Source: Actinophytocola sp044466355 (GTDB lineage Bacteria > Actinomycetota > Actinomycetes > Mycobacteriales > Pseudonocardiaceae). Taken from it: 64,000 nucleotides of DNA. Positions 34,601-42,848 of the stretch are shown here, piece after piece (position 1 is the first letter of the stretch; every line of letters begins with the position of its first letter). The translations under genes and the position numbers were made by a program. The DNA lies in the NCBI RefSeq assembly GCF_044466355.1, contig NZ_JBITMQ010000001.1:1398830-1462829 (forward strand). The letters run 5' to 3'. Below the pieces are notes generated by a model. It worked only from the letters and a program-made list of their open reading frames with translations. It did no database searches and had not been told where the DNA came from.

Positions 34601-37600
34601 ACCCCCAACGGGAAGACCGACAAGACGGCGCTGCCCGCCCCGGCCGCCGAAGCCGCGGACCACACCCCGCCCCGCACGCCGACCGAGCACCTCGTCGCAG
34701 GCATCTGGCAGGACGTCCTCGGCGTGACCCGCCCCGGCGTCCACGACAACTTCTTCGACCACGGTGGACATTCCCTGCTCGCCATCAAGCTCACCACCCG
34801 GCTCGGGCGGGAGCTGGGCGTCGACGTCCCGCTGCGGGCGGTGTTCCAGGCCCCGACGATCGCGGAGCTGAGTGACCTGCTGCCGCGCCTGCACGCCGCG
34901 GACGAGGACACGATCCCGGTCGCACCGCGCCACCAGGCGATGCCGCTCCCACTGTCGTCGCCGCAGCGTGCGCTGTGGTTCCTCGACCAGCTGGAGCCGG
35001 GACGCAGCGACTACGTGGTCCCGATCGCGCTGCGGATCACCGGTGACCTGGACGTGGCGGCCCTCGAAGAGGCACTGACCCGGCTGGTCGCCCGGCACGA
35101 GGTGCTGCGCACCCGGTTCGCCGCCGACGAGACGGGCAGGCCGCACCAGGTGGTCGACCCACCGTCCGATGTGGACGTGACGGTCGTCGACGTGACCGGC
35201 GACGAGCAGGCAGCCGCGCAGATCAGCGCGGCCGCCACCGCGTCGTTCGACCTCACCGCGGGGCCGCTCCTGCGCACGGTCCTCGTGCGGACCGGCCCTG
35301 GTGCGGCGACGCTGGTGCTCTGCCTGCACCACATCCTGTTCGACGGCTGGTCCGAGGCGATCCTGGCGCGCGAGCTGCGCCACCACTACGCCGCCGCCAC
35401 CGGTGTGACGCTCGGGAACCTGCCCGAGCTGCCCGTCCAGTACGCCGACTACGCCGCCTGGCAGCACGGCCGCCTCGCCACCGACTCGCTGCGTGCCCAG
35501 CTCGACTTCTGGCGCGAGCGGCTGTCCGGGCTGGAGCCCCTGCGGCTGCCCACCGACCGGCCACGCCTGGCGAACCGGTCGATGCGTGGTGACGTCGTCG
35601 GCTTCACCGTTCCGGCCGAGACCGTCACAACGCTGCGGGACATCGCGGGCGGCGCGAACGCGAGCCTGTTCATGGCTCTGCTGGCCGGGTTCCAGGTGAT
35701 GCTGTCGCGCTACAGCGGCCAGGACGACATCGCCGTCGGCACTCCCATCGCGGGCCGAGGAAGGGCCGAGGTCGAGAACCTCATCGGGTTCTTCGTGAAC
35801 AGCCTGGTGCTGCGCACGGACCTGTCCGGTGACCCGACCTTCGCCGAACTGCTCGGCCGGGTGCGCGACACCGCACTGGCCGCCTACGACCACCAGGAAC
35901 TGCCGTTCGAGCGGATCGTCGAGGAGCTGGCGCCGCAGCGCGAGGTCGCCCGCAACCCGTTGTTCCAGGCCATGCTCGTGCTGCGCACCGGCGGCGAGGC
36001 CCAGGCGTGGGAGCTGCCCGGGGTCACGGTCCGGCCCGCGCCGGTCGACGGCGGCCTCGGCAAGTTCGACCTGAACCTGACGCTCCACGAGACGGCCGAC
36101 GGCGGGCTCACGGCCCAGTTCGACTACCCGTCCGACCTGTTCGACCGCGCCACCGTCGAGCGGATGGGCACGCACTTCGCGACGCTGCTCGGCCGCCTCG
36201 CCGCCGACCCGGCCGCCCGGCTGTCGACGGTCCCCATGCTTACCGCCGCCGAGCGCGCCGTCCTCGAAGCGTGGGAGGCCGCGGCGCAGGCACGGGTGCT
36301 CGACGCCGCCGGGCACCCCGTGCCTGTCGGTGTGCCCGGCGAGCTGGTCCGGGACGGCCAGCGCACCGGTGACCTCGTGACGTGGTCGCCCGCCGGCGAG
36401 CTGCGGTTCGTCTGCCGGATCGAGGACCGGGTGACGGTCCACGGCGAGCAGGTCGTGCTGAGCGACGTGGACGACGCGCTGTCCGCGCACCCGGCGGTGA
36501 CCTCGGCCGCGACCGCGGTGCACGACGGTGAGCTGGTCGGGTACGTGACCGGCACACCGGAACCAGGCGACCTGCGGCAGTTCCTCGGCGACCGGCTGCC
36601 GGCGGGTTCGGTGCCCACCGCGTTCGTCACGCTGCCGGAACTGCCCCGCACGAGCGCGGGCACCGTCGACCGTGCCGCGCTGCCCAAGCCGGGCGTGGCG
36701 CCCGCGGACGTGCCGTACAGCGCGACCGAGAGGGTCATCGCCGACATCTGGCGGGAGCTGCTCGGTGTCCCCGAGGTCCGCGTGACCGACAACTTCTTCG
36801 CGCTCGGCGGTGACTCGATCATCAGCCTGCAGGTCATCGCGCGGGCGAAGAAGTTCGGCATCCAGCTGACCCCGCGGCTGTTCTTCCAGCACCAGACCGT
36901 CGCCGCGATCGCGGCCAACGCCCGCGCCACCGGCTCGGTGCTCGCCGACCAGGGCAAGATCGTCGGTGACGTGCCGCTCACCCCGGTCCAGCACTGGTTC
37001 TTCGAGCTGGACATGGCGGAGCCGGCGCACTTCAACCAGGTCGAGCTGCTCGAGACGGACGGTCTCGACGACGAGGTGCTGGCACGTGCGCTGTCGGCGC
37101 TCACCGACCACCACGACGCGCTGCGCCTGCGGGTGCGCCGGGGCGACGACGGCCAGTGGCGACAGAACTTCGCCGACGACGCCGGGCCCGGCGTGCTCAC
37201 CTGCCACGACCTGTCCGGTCTCGGCGGGAACGAGGTGTGGCCCGCGATGAAGCGGATCGCCGACGAGGTCCAGCGCGGCATGGACCTCGCGGACGGGCCG
37301 GTCATCCGTGCCGCCCTGTTCGACCTGGGCGCACAGCACGGGCAGCGGCTGCTGATCGCGGTGCACCACCTGGCGGTCGACGGCGTCTCGTGGCGGATCC
37401 TCCTGGAGGACCTCGGCACGGCGTACCGGCAGGCGGCGCAGGGCCGCACCGCGTTGCTGCCCGCCAAGACGACGTCGGTGCGCACGTGGGCGGAGAAGCT
37501 CGTGCGTTACGCCCGCTCGCCCGGCGGGCTCGCCGAGCTGGAGTACTGGACCGCGCAGGCCGCGGGCCGCCCGCTGCCGCGCGACCACGAGGGCGGGAAC

Positions 37601-38362
37601 ACCGAGCGCTCCGCCGCCACGGTCCGGGTCGAACTCACCGAGGACGAGACGACCGCGCTGCTGCAGGACGTGCCCCGCGCGTTCCACACGCAGATCAACG
37701 ACGCGCTGCTGATGGCCGTCGGCACCGCGGTGCACGCGTGGACCGGGGACGACGCGGTCACCGTCGGCCTGGAGGGCCACGGCCGCGAGGACCTCTTCCC
37801 CGACGTCGACACCTCCCGCACGGTCGGCTGGTTCACGAGCGTCTTCCCGGTCGCGCTGACCGGCATGGCGCAGTCGGACCCGGCGATCCGGCTCAAGGAC
37901 GTCAGCGAGCAGCTGCGCGGGATCCCGCACCGCGGGATCGGCTACGGCATCCTGCGCTACCTCGGAGACACGCCCACCAGGCAGTCGCTCGCCGACGCCA
38001 CACCGGAGATCAACTTCAACTACCTCGGCCAGTTCGCCGCGGACGTACCCGGCATCGGCGGGTACGCCGCCGCCGGTGAACCCCGGGGCCGGTCCTACAG
38101 CGACACCGGCATCCGCCGCCACCTGCTGGACATCCTGTCGGCGGTCGAACGCGGCCGCCTCTCCGTCGACGTCTCGTACTCCACGGAGATCCACGACCGG
38201 GCGACCGTCGAACGGTTCGCCGAGAACATCACGAAGACCCTGCGCGCGCTGCTCGACCTCGCCGCCGAGCGGAACGAGGGCGGCGCCGGCACGGCACAGG
38301 TGCCCCTCGCCGAGCTCGAGGCGGATGAGCTGGCCGCGATCATGAGGAGGTTCAGCGCATGA
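31691..38362 (+). CDS. NRPS modules 2-3: C-A-T-C-(A remnant)-T-E
   Basis: 2223 aa. Module 2: C (about 35-460, HHIVFDGWSE), complete A (about 468-983, TSGSTGKPKG) and T (GGHS, Ser1028). The pocket reads D-L-T-K-L-G-E-V-A-K, the Asn code DLTKLGEVGK with one change. Module 3: C (about 1080-1515, HHILFDGWSE), then only about 135 residues of A-domain C-terminal subdomain (36290-36695) starting at VLDAAGHPVPVGVPGE, then T (GGDS) and an epimerisation domain (about 1757-2200: HHLAVDGVSW, EGHGRE, TVGWFTS, NFNYLG). The A core with the ATP- and substrate-binding motifs is absent, and the A10 lysine is replaced (SAGTVDR where a normal domain has NGKVDR). The frame is open through the scar, so this is a stable deletion. 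ATGA overlaps on both sides. Confidence 0.92.
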   Translation: MNDSTTAGSQALLLSRIRDRRNHQLPRRDPSRPVPLSSAQRGLWFLDRLAPGRSDYVVPIALRVTGDLDVPALADALTRLVSRHEVLRTRFVADESGQPRQVVEPPVPVTVAVDDLTGQDEAAVRARIDAVAAEPFDLAAGPLLRAVLVRTDPDVATLVLCLHHIVFDGWSEAVLARELRDLYAGEELPELPVQYGDYAAWYDEQLGTDRMRRQLEYWRTRLAGLQPLQLPIDRQRQADGSAGGDAVRFTVSATTVTALRAAAATVDANLFMAVLGAYQILLSRYTGQTDLAVGTPSAGRNRTETENLIGLFVNSLVLRTDLSGDPTYTEVLTRVKETALAAYDNQDLPFERIVEELAPRRDASRNPFFQTTFVLQTVDETQPWQLPGVTVERTPVSGGLGKFDLNLTLRETSDGALTGYVDYPVDMFERVTVERLVGHFQTLLARLAEQPTAPLSNVSLLAADDRHRMVVEWNDTAGEFPSGRTIHDLLAEQATAHPDAPAVRYGDVVLSNGELDARACRLAHYLRERGVGPDVMVGVFLDRTPDLVVTLLAIMKAGGAWVPMDPEYPADRLAYLMADTAAPLVVTQENLTDRLPGHINRLVVDEEWPAIATYSSGEPEPLAGPHDLAYVIYTSGSTGKPKGVMIEHEGVVNYLHWCDRNYPPAGDVGTLLYSPVAFDLTVTALFLPLLQGLPIDIPVPQAGESAFSAAVELLLSGASVSFLKMTPSHAELLVTSAEAAGVTLDVGTMVLGGEELTADLARRILAVCRPGCAIFNEYGATECSVANVMSETRRVADSATGGVSVGGPITNTTAYIVDAHDNPVPIGVAGEALLGGICVARGYLNREELTAERFVELDLGDGPQRLYRTGDLCKWLPSGEMEFIGRIDNQVKLRGYRIELGEIEATFIDHPAVSAAAVVVREDTPGVKRLVAYLVGTDVPDADELKAYAGRTLPAYMLPSAFVTLDTLPLTPNGKTDKTALPAPAAEAADHTPPRTPTEHLVAGIWQDVLGVTRPGVHDNFFDHGGHSLLAIKLTTRLGRELGVDVPLRAVFQAPTIAELSDLLPRLHAADEDTIPVAPRHQAMPLPLSSPQRALWFLDQLEPGRSDYVVPIALRITGDLDVAALEEALTRLVARHEVLRTRFAADETGRPHQVVDPPSDVDVTVVDVTGDEQAAAQISAAATASFDLTAGPLLRTVLVRTGPGAATLVLCLHHILFDGWSEAILARELRHHYAAATGVTLGNLPELPVQYADYAAWQHGRLATDSLRAQLDFWRERLSGLEPLRLPTDRPRLANRSMRGDVVGFTVPAETVTTLRDIAGGANASLFMALLAGFQVMLSRYSGQDDIAVGTPIAGRGRAEVENLIGFFVNSLVLRTDLSGDPTFAELLGRVRDTALAAYDHQELPFERIVEELAPQREVARNPLFQAMLVLRTGGEAQAWELPGVTVRPAPVDGGLGKFDLNLTLHETADGGLTAQFDYPSDLFDRATVERMGTHFATLLGRLAADPAARLSTVPMLTAAERAVLEAWEAAAQARVLDAAGHPVPVGVPGELVRDGQRTGDLVTWSPAGELRFVCRIEDRVTVHGEQVVLSDVDDALSAHPAVTSAATAVHDGELVGYVTGTPEPGDLRQFLGDRLPAGSVPTAFVTLPELPRTSAGTVDRAALPKPGVAPADVPYSATERVIADIWRELLGVPEVRVTDNFFALGGDSIISLQVIARAKKFGIQLTPRLFFQHQTVAAIAANARATGSVLADQGKIVGDVPLTPVQHWFFELDMAEPAHFNQVELLETDGLDDEVLARALSALTDHHDALRLRVRRGDDGQWRQNFADDAGPGVLTCHDLSGLGGNEVWPAMKRIADEVQRGMDLADGPVIRAALFDLGAQHGQRLLIAVHHLAVDGVSWRILLEDLGTAYRQAAQGRTALLPAKTTSVRTWAEKLVRYARSPGGLAELEYWTAQAAGRPLPRDHEGGNTERSAATVRVELTEDETTALLQDVPRAFHTQINDALLMAVGTAVHAWTGDDAVTVGLEGHGREDLFPDVDTSRTVGWFTSVFPVALTGMAQSDPAIRLKDVSEQLRGIPHRGIGYGILRYLGDTPTRQSLADATPEINFNYLGQFAADVPGIGGYAAAGEPRGRSYSDTGIRRHLLDILSAVERGRLSVDVSYSTEIHDRATVERFAENITKTLRALLDLAAERNEGGAGTAQVPLAELEADELAAIMRRFSA
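33095..34498 (+). repeat. A-domain duplication, copy in module 2
   Basis: This stretch and 39682-41085 are the same length, collinear and nearly identical in protein over long blocks, for example from TSGSTG to the end of the A core, with identical specificity residues. Many DNA runs of 20-60 nt match. This indicates recent duplication or gene conversion between modules 2 and 4, and is a possible cause of misassembly. Confidence 0.8.
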
Positions 38363-41300
38363 GCGCCCCGAACGTGGAAGACGTCTACGGCCTGTCGCCG
38401 ATGCAGTTCGGCATGCTCTTCGACTCGCTGCGCGACGACGACGGCATCAGCCCCTACCAGGTGCAGATGGTCGAGGAGATCACCGGGCCGCTGGACGACG
38501 AGTGCTTCCTCGACGCGTGGCAGCACCTCGTCGACCGGCACTCCATCCTGCGCAGTGCGTTCCTGTGGGAGGACGTGTCGACTCCCGTCCAGGTGGCGCA
38601 GCGCGGCGCGGAGCTACCTCGGGAGGCGCTGGACTGGCGCGAGCACGACGCCGCGACGCAGGAGGAGATGTTGCGGCAGCTGCTCGCCGACGACTGGCGT
38701 GCGGGTTTCGACCTGGCGCGGCCGCCGTTGCTGCGCGTGAAGGTCGTCCGGACCGCCGACGAGACACGCACGGTCGTGTGGTCGTTCCACCACCTCCTGC
38801 TCGACGGCTGGAGCATCCAGGTCCTCAAGAAGGAGCTGTTCGAGATCTACGACGCCGCCGTGCGCGGCAGGGAACCCGGCCTGGCACCCGCCGTCCCGTA
38901 CGTCCGGTACGCGACGTGGCTGCACGAGCAGCCCGCCGAGCCGGCCCGGGAGTTCTGGCGCGGGTACCTGCGTGGCATGGGCGAGCCGACCGAACTGCCC
39001 GTCCAGCACAGCGCCCGGCGCGGTGTCGACGAGCACGTGCTCGTCCTCGACCCCGAGCGGTCCGCCGCGGTGCGCCGGTTCGCCCGCGAACAGCGGATCA
39101 CGGTCAACACGGTGGTGCAGGGTGTGTGGTCGGCGCTGCTGTCCCGCTACACCGGCGGCGACGACGTGCTCTACGGCGCCACGACGTCCGGGCGGTCGAT
39201 CGAGCTGCCCGGCGTCGAGGAGATGGTGGGGCTGTTCATCAACACGTTGCCCGTGCGGTCGCGTGTGGACGGTCAGGCCGCGGTCGCGGACTGGCTGCGG
39301 GACCTGCAGGTGGCGCAGATCGAGCTGCGGCAGTGGGAGCACACGAGCCTCGTCGATGTGCGGGAGTGCGCCGAGATCCCACACAGCAAGCCGCTGTTCC
39401 AGTCGATCCTGGTGTTCGAGAACTACCCGGACCTGGGCGGTGGGGACGGCCCGGTCCTGCGGACCGTCGGGTGCGTCGAGCGCACCGGGTACCCGCTGAC
39501 GGTCGTGGTGTCGGCCGGTGAGGTGGTGGACGTCAAGTTCGCCTACGACCGCGCGCTGTTCGACGCGGAGACGATCGAACGGCTCGCCGGGCACTTCGCC
39601 GCGCTGCTGAACGGGTTCGTGGCCGCACCGGACGCGCGCCTCGCCGACGTGCCGATGCTGGGCGCGGACGAGCTTCGGCGGATGGTGGTGGAGTGGAACG
39701 ACACCGCCGGTGAGTTCCCGAGTGGACGGACGATCCACGGACTGCTGGCCGAACAGGCGGTGGCACACCCGGACCGGCCCGCGGTGACGTGTGGCGATGT
39801 CGTGCTGTCCAGTGCGGAGCTGGACGCGCGGGCGTGCCGGATGGCGCACCACCTGCGTGCACGCGGCGTCGGGCCCGACGTCTTGGTGGCGGTGTTCCTG
39901 GATCGCTCGCCGGACCTGGTCGTCACGTTGCTGGCGATCATGAAGGCGGGCGGTGCGTGGGTCCCGATGGATCCGGAGTACCCGGCCGATCGCCTCGCGT
40001 ACCTGGTCGAGGACACGGCCGCGCCACTGGTGGTCACGCAGGCGAGCCTCGCCGGCCGGCTGCCCGCCCGCACCACGAAGGTGCTCGTGGACGAGGAGTG
40101 GCCCGCCATCGCCGCGCACCCCGCCACCGAGCCACAACCCCTCGCCGGTCCGCACGACCTGGCGTACGTCATCTACACGTCGGGTTCGACGGGTAGGCCC
40201 AAGGGTGTGATGATCGAGCACGAGGGTGTGGTCAACTACCTGCACTGGTGCGCGGAGAACTACCCGCCCGCCGGTGACATCGGCACGCTGCTGTACTCGC
40301 CCGTGGCGTTCGACCTGACCGTCACGGCGTTGTTCCTGCCGCTGCTGCAAGGGCTTCCCATCGACATCCCGGTGCCACCGCCGGGGGAGTCGGCGTTCAG
40401 CGCCGCCACCGAGCAGCTGCTGTCCGGAGCGTCGGTGAGCTTCCTCAAGCTCACGCCGTCGCACGCCGAACTGCTCGTCACCGCCGCCGAGGCCGCCGAC
40501 ATCACCCTCGACGTGCGGACCATGGTGCTCGGCGGTGAGGAGCTGACCGCCGATCTCGCACGCCGCATCCTCGCGGTGTGCGGGCCGGACACCGCGATCT
40601 TCAACGAGTACGGCGCGACGGAGTGCTCGGTCGCGAACGTCATGTCGGAGACCCGGCGCGTCGCGGACGGCGCCACCGGCGGTGTCTCCGTCGGCGGGCC
40701 CATCACCAACACGACCGCGTACATCGTCGACAGCCACAACCGGCCGGTGCCGGTCGGTGTGGCGGGCGAGGCGCTGCTGGGTGGGATCTGCGTGGCCCGT
40801 GGGTACCTGAACCGGGAAGAGCTCACGGCAGAGCGGTTCGTGGAGCTTGACCTGGGGGAGGGCCCGCAGCGGCTGTACCGGACGGGTGACCTGTGCAAGT
40901 GGCTGCCCAGCGGTGAGATGGAGTTCATCGGCCGCATCGATAACCAGGTCAAGCTCCGGGGTTACCGGATCGAGCTGGGGGAGATCGAGGCGACGTTCAT
41001 CGACCACCCGGCTGTGTCGGCGGCCGCGGTGGTGGTCCGTGAGGACACGCCAGGGGTGAAGCGACTCGTCGCCTACCTCGTCGGTGTGGACCTGCCCGGC
41101 ACGGACGACCTCAAGGCACATGTCGCGCGGACCCTGCCCACGTACATGCTGCCCAGCGCGTTCGTGACGCTCGACGCGCTTCCGTTGACCCCCAACGGGA
41201 AGGTCGACCGCGCCGCGCTGCCCGTCCCGTCCGCCGAGGTGACGCACACCCCGCCGGGCACCCCCACCGAACAGGCCGTCGCCGCCGCCTGGCAGGACGT

Positions 41301-42279
41301 CCTCGGCCTGCCGGCCGTCGGCACCCGCGACAACTTCTTCGACCTGGGCGGCCACTCGCTGCTCGCGATCAAACTCGTCACCCGACTCGGCCGCGCCGGC
41401 CTGCGCACCACGCTGCGGCAGGTCATGGCCAACCCGACCGTCCACGAGCTCGCCGCCGCCCTGGACAGGGTCCGCGACGAGCCGGCCGGGCTGGTCACGG
41501 AGGTGCGGCCGTCGCGGCCCGCCGACGCCGAACTGCCCGCGTTGTTCTGCATCCACCCGGGCGGTGGGCAGATCCACTCGTACCACAAGCTCGCCGACGC
41601 GCTGCGGGATCGCTACCGGCTCCTCGGTGTGCAGGCCGCCGGGCTCGCTGAAGGTGAGCAGCCCATCGACGACGTACGTGCCATGGCCGAGCGGTACTGG
41701 AAGGAGATCGCGAACGTCGCACCCGAGGGGCCCTACCGGCTGCTCGGCTGGTCGGCAGGGGCGGTGATCCTCCACGAGATGGCCGCCATGCATCCCGACC
41801 AGGTAGCGGCCGCGTACCTGCTCGAACCCGCCGTCACCGGACCCGGCCGCGAAGCCCGCTTCGCGGACCTGGCGGAGATCTTCTCGGCCGCCGAGTCACT
41901 GTGGCGGCGCGGGCAGACCGAGACCGGTACCGCGCGGGCGAGAACGGAGCGGGAGCTGAAAACCCTGGCCGGTCCGATGAACATCCCGGTCGAATCGGTC
42001 AACCTCGACGAATGGTTGCCGTTCAACGTCCTCCGAGCGGAATCGCGTGCGCTTGGCGGTTATCGCGCACCCGAGTCGAAAGCGGCGGCCACACTCGTCG
42101 TGAGCGACGAGATCCACCGCGAGGGGCAGGAACTGCTGCCCTCCGGCGACCGCGGCGAGTACATCGGCCACTGGCGGGCTCTTTACCCCGAAGGACTGCG
42201 GATCGTGGAGATGGCGGGTGGCCACTACGACATGATCGGCACCACCGGTGTGTCCACAGTGGCCGACGCGGTCCGGTGA
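38359..42279 (+). CDS. NRPS module 4: C-A-T-TE, Asn-like specificity
   Basis: 1306 aa. C domain (about 8-430; VEDVYGLSPMQ start, FHHLLLDGWS active site) of the kind that follows an E domain and accepts a D-configured donor. A domain (about 435-955) with the same pocket as module 2, D-L-T-K-L-G-E-V-A-K. T domain GGHS (about 1005). C-terminal thioesterase (about 1055-1306) with nucleophile GWSAG (Ser1132), which releases the peptide by hydrolysis or cyclisation. The start overlaps the nrps2 stop (ATGA). As the pocket is Asn-like and methylaspartate genes follow, Asn or 3-methyl-Asx are the candidate residues. Confidence 0.92.
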   Translation: MSAPNVEDVYGLSPMQFGMLFDSLRDDDGISPYQVQMVEEITGPLDDECFLDAWQHLVDRHSILRSAFLWEDVSTPVQVAQRGAELPREALDWREHDAATQEEMLRQLLADDWRAGFDLARPPLLRVKVVRTADETRTVVWSFHHLLLDGWSIQVLKKELFEIYDAAVRGREPGLAPAVPYVRYATWLHEQPAEPAREFWRGYLRGMGEPTELPVQHSARRGVDEHVLVLDPERSAAVRRFAREQRITVNTVVQGVWSALLSRYTGGDDVLYGATTSGRSIELPGVEEMVGLFINTLPVRSRVDGQAAVADWLRDLQVAQIELRQWEHTSLVDVRECAEIPHSKPLFQSILVFENYPDLGGGDGPVLRTVGCVERTGYPLTVVVSAGEVVDVKFAYDRALFDAETIERLAGHFAALLNGFVAAPDARLADVPMLGADELRRMVVEWNDTAGEFPSGRTIHGLLAEQAVAHPDRPAVTCGDVVLSSAELDARACRMAHHLRARGVGPDVLVAVFLDRSPDLVVTLLAIMKAGGAWVPMDPEYPADRLAYLVEDTAAPLVVTQASLAGRLPARTTKVLVDEEWPAIAAHPATEPQPLAGPHDLAYVIYTSGSTGRPKGVMIEHEGVVNYLHWCAENYPPAGDIGTLLYSPVAFDLTVTALFLPLLQGLPIDIPVPPPGESAFSAATEQLLSGASVSFLKLTPSHAELLVTAAEAADITLDVRTMVLGGEELTADLARRILAVCGPDTAIFNEYGATECSVANVMSETRRVADGATGGVSVGGPITNTTAYIVDSHNRPVPVGVAGEALLGGICVARGYLNREELTAERFVELDLGEGPQRLYRTGDLCKWLPSGEMEFIGRIDNQVKLRGYRIELGEIEATFIDHPAVSAAAVVVREDTPGVKRLVAYLVGVDLPGTDDLKAHVARTLPTYMLPSAFVTLDALPLTPNGKVDRAALPVPSAEVTHTPPGTPTEQAVAAAWQDVLGLPAVGTRDNFFDLGGHSLLAIKLVTRLGRAGLRTTLRQVMANPTVHELAAALDRVRDEPAGLVTEVRPSRPADAELPALFCIHPGGGQIHSYHKLADALRDRYRLLGVQAAGLAEGEQPIDDVRAMAERYWKEIANVAPEGPYRLLGWSAGAVILHEMAAMHPDQVAAAYLLEPAVTGPGREARFADLAEIFSAAESLWRRGQTETGTARARTERELKTLAGPMNIPVESVNLDEWLPFNVLRAESRALGGYRAPESKAAATLVVSDEIHREGQELLPSGDRGEYIGHWRALYPEGLRIVEMAGGHYDMIGTTGVSTVADAVR
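39682..41085 (+). repeat. A-domain duplication, copy in module 4
   Basis: Partner of the repeat at 33095-34498; see there. The two C domains flanking them are of different types, so the exchange was limited to the A domain. Confidence 0.8.
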
Positions 42280-42389
42280 TGGCGGAAATGACCGGGAATC
42301 GGTGGTCAGAAATCCCTGCCGAACACCCGGGTCGCCGACGCATTGTGGATGTGACCGATTCTTCTGCAGAAAGGCCGGAGGCCGAGAAA

Positions 42390-42848
42390 ATGTCGCCCCG
42401 CTGCACCGTGGAAACCCGACCGAAACCCCGTGCGGTCCTCGCCGGCACACCGTCGGACTCCCACACCTGGAACCTGTTGTTCGTCCAGTTGCTGCTGGAG
42501 GAGAACGGCTGGACCGTGCACAACCTCGGCGCGTGCGTGCCGCCCGCGATGCTCGTGGACGAGGCGCTGCGCACGATCCCCGACCTCATCGTGCTCAGCA
42601 CGGTGAACGGGCACGGCGCCCAGGACGCCCGCCAGGTGATCGCGGCGCTGCGTGCCGAACACGCACTGGCCGAGGTACCGGTCTCGATCGGCGGCAAGCT
42701 GTGCGTCAGCGAGGACCGGTCCCGCGACGCAGCGCCCGGCCTGCTGGCGGCGGGCTACGACGCCGTGCTCGTCGGTGACACCGCCGTGCCGGACTTCCAG
42801 AAGCTGCTCGCCCGCGTGGCGGCACAGCGGTACGCGAGGCGGGCATGA
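42390..42848 (+). CDS. glmS: Glutamate (methylaspartate) mutase small subunit, B12-binding
   Basis: 152 aa. It rearranges the carbon skeleton of L-glutamate to (2S,3S)-3-methylaspartate with the large subunit and adenosylcobalamin. The B12 fold shows LAGTPSDSHTWN with the cobalt-ligand His25, followed by NLGACVPP and a later IGGKL glycine segment. The start at 42390 is chosen because GGAGG lies 8 nt upstream and the length fits the family; ATG 42279, overlapping the nrps3 stop (TGATG), would add 37 unrelated residues but is a coupled alternative. It overlaps glmE by ATGA. Confidence 0.88.
   Translation: MSPRCTVETRPKPRAVLAGTPSDSHTWNLLFVQLLLEENGWTVHNLGACVPPAMLVDEALRTIPDLIVLSTVNGHGAQDARQVIAALRAEHALAEVPVSIGGKLCVSEDRSRDAAPGLLAAGYDAVLVGDTAVPDFQKLLARVAAQRYARRA

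Noticed and set aside
42279..42389. Longer N-terminus for glmS overlapping the nrps3 stop
   Set aside because: The extra 37 residues are not like the family and the later ATG has a good GGAGG site; kept as an alternative only.
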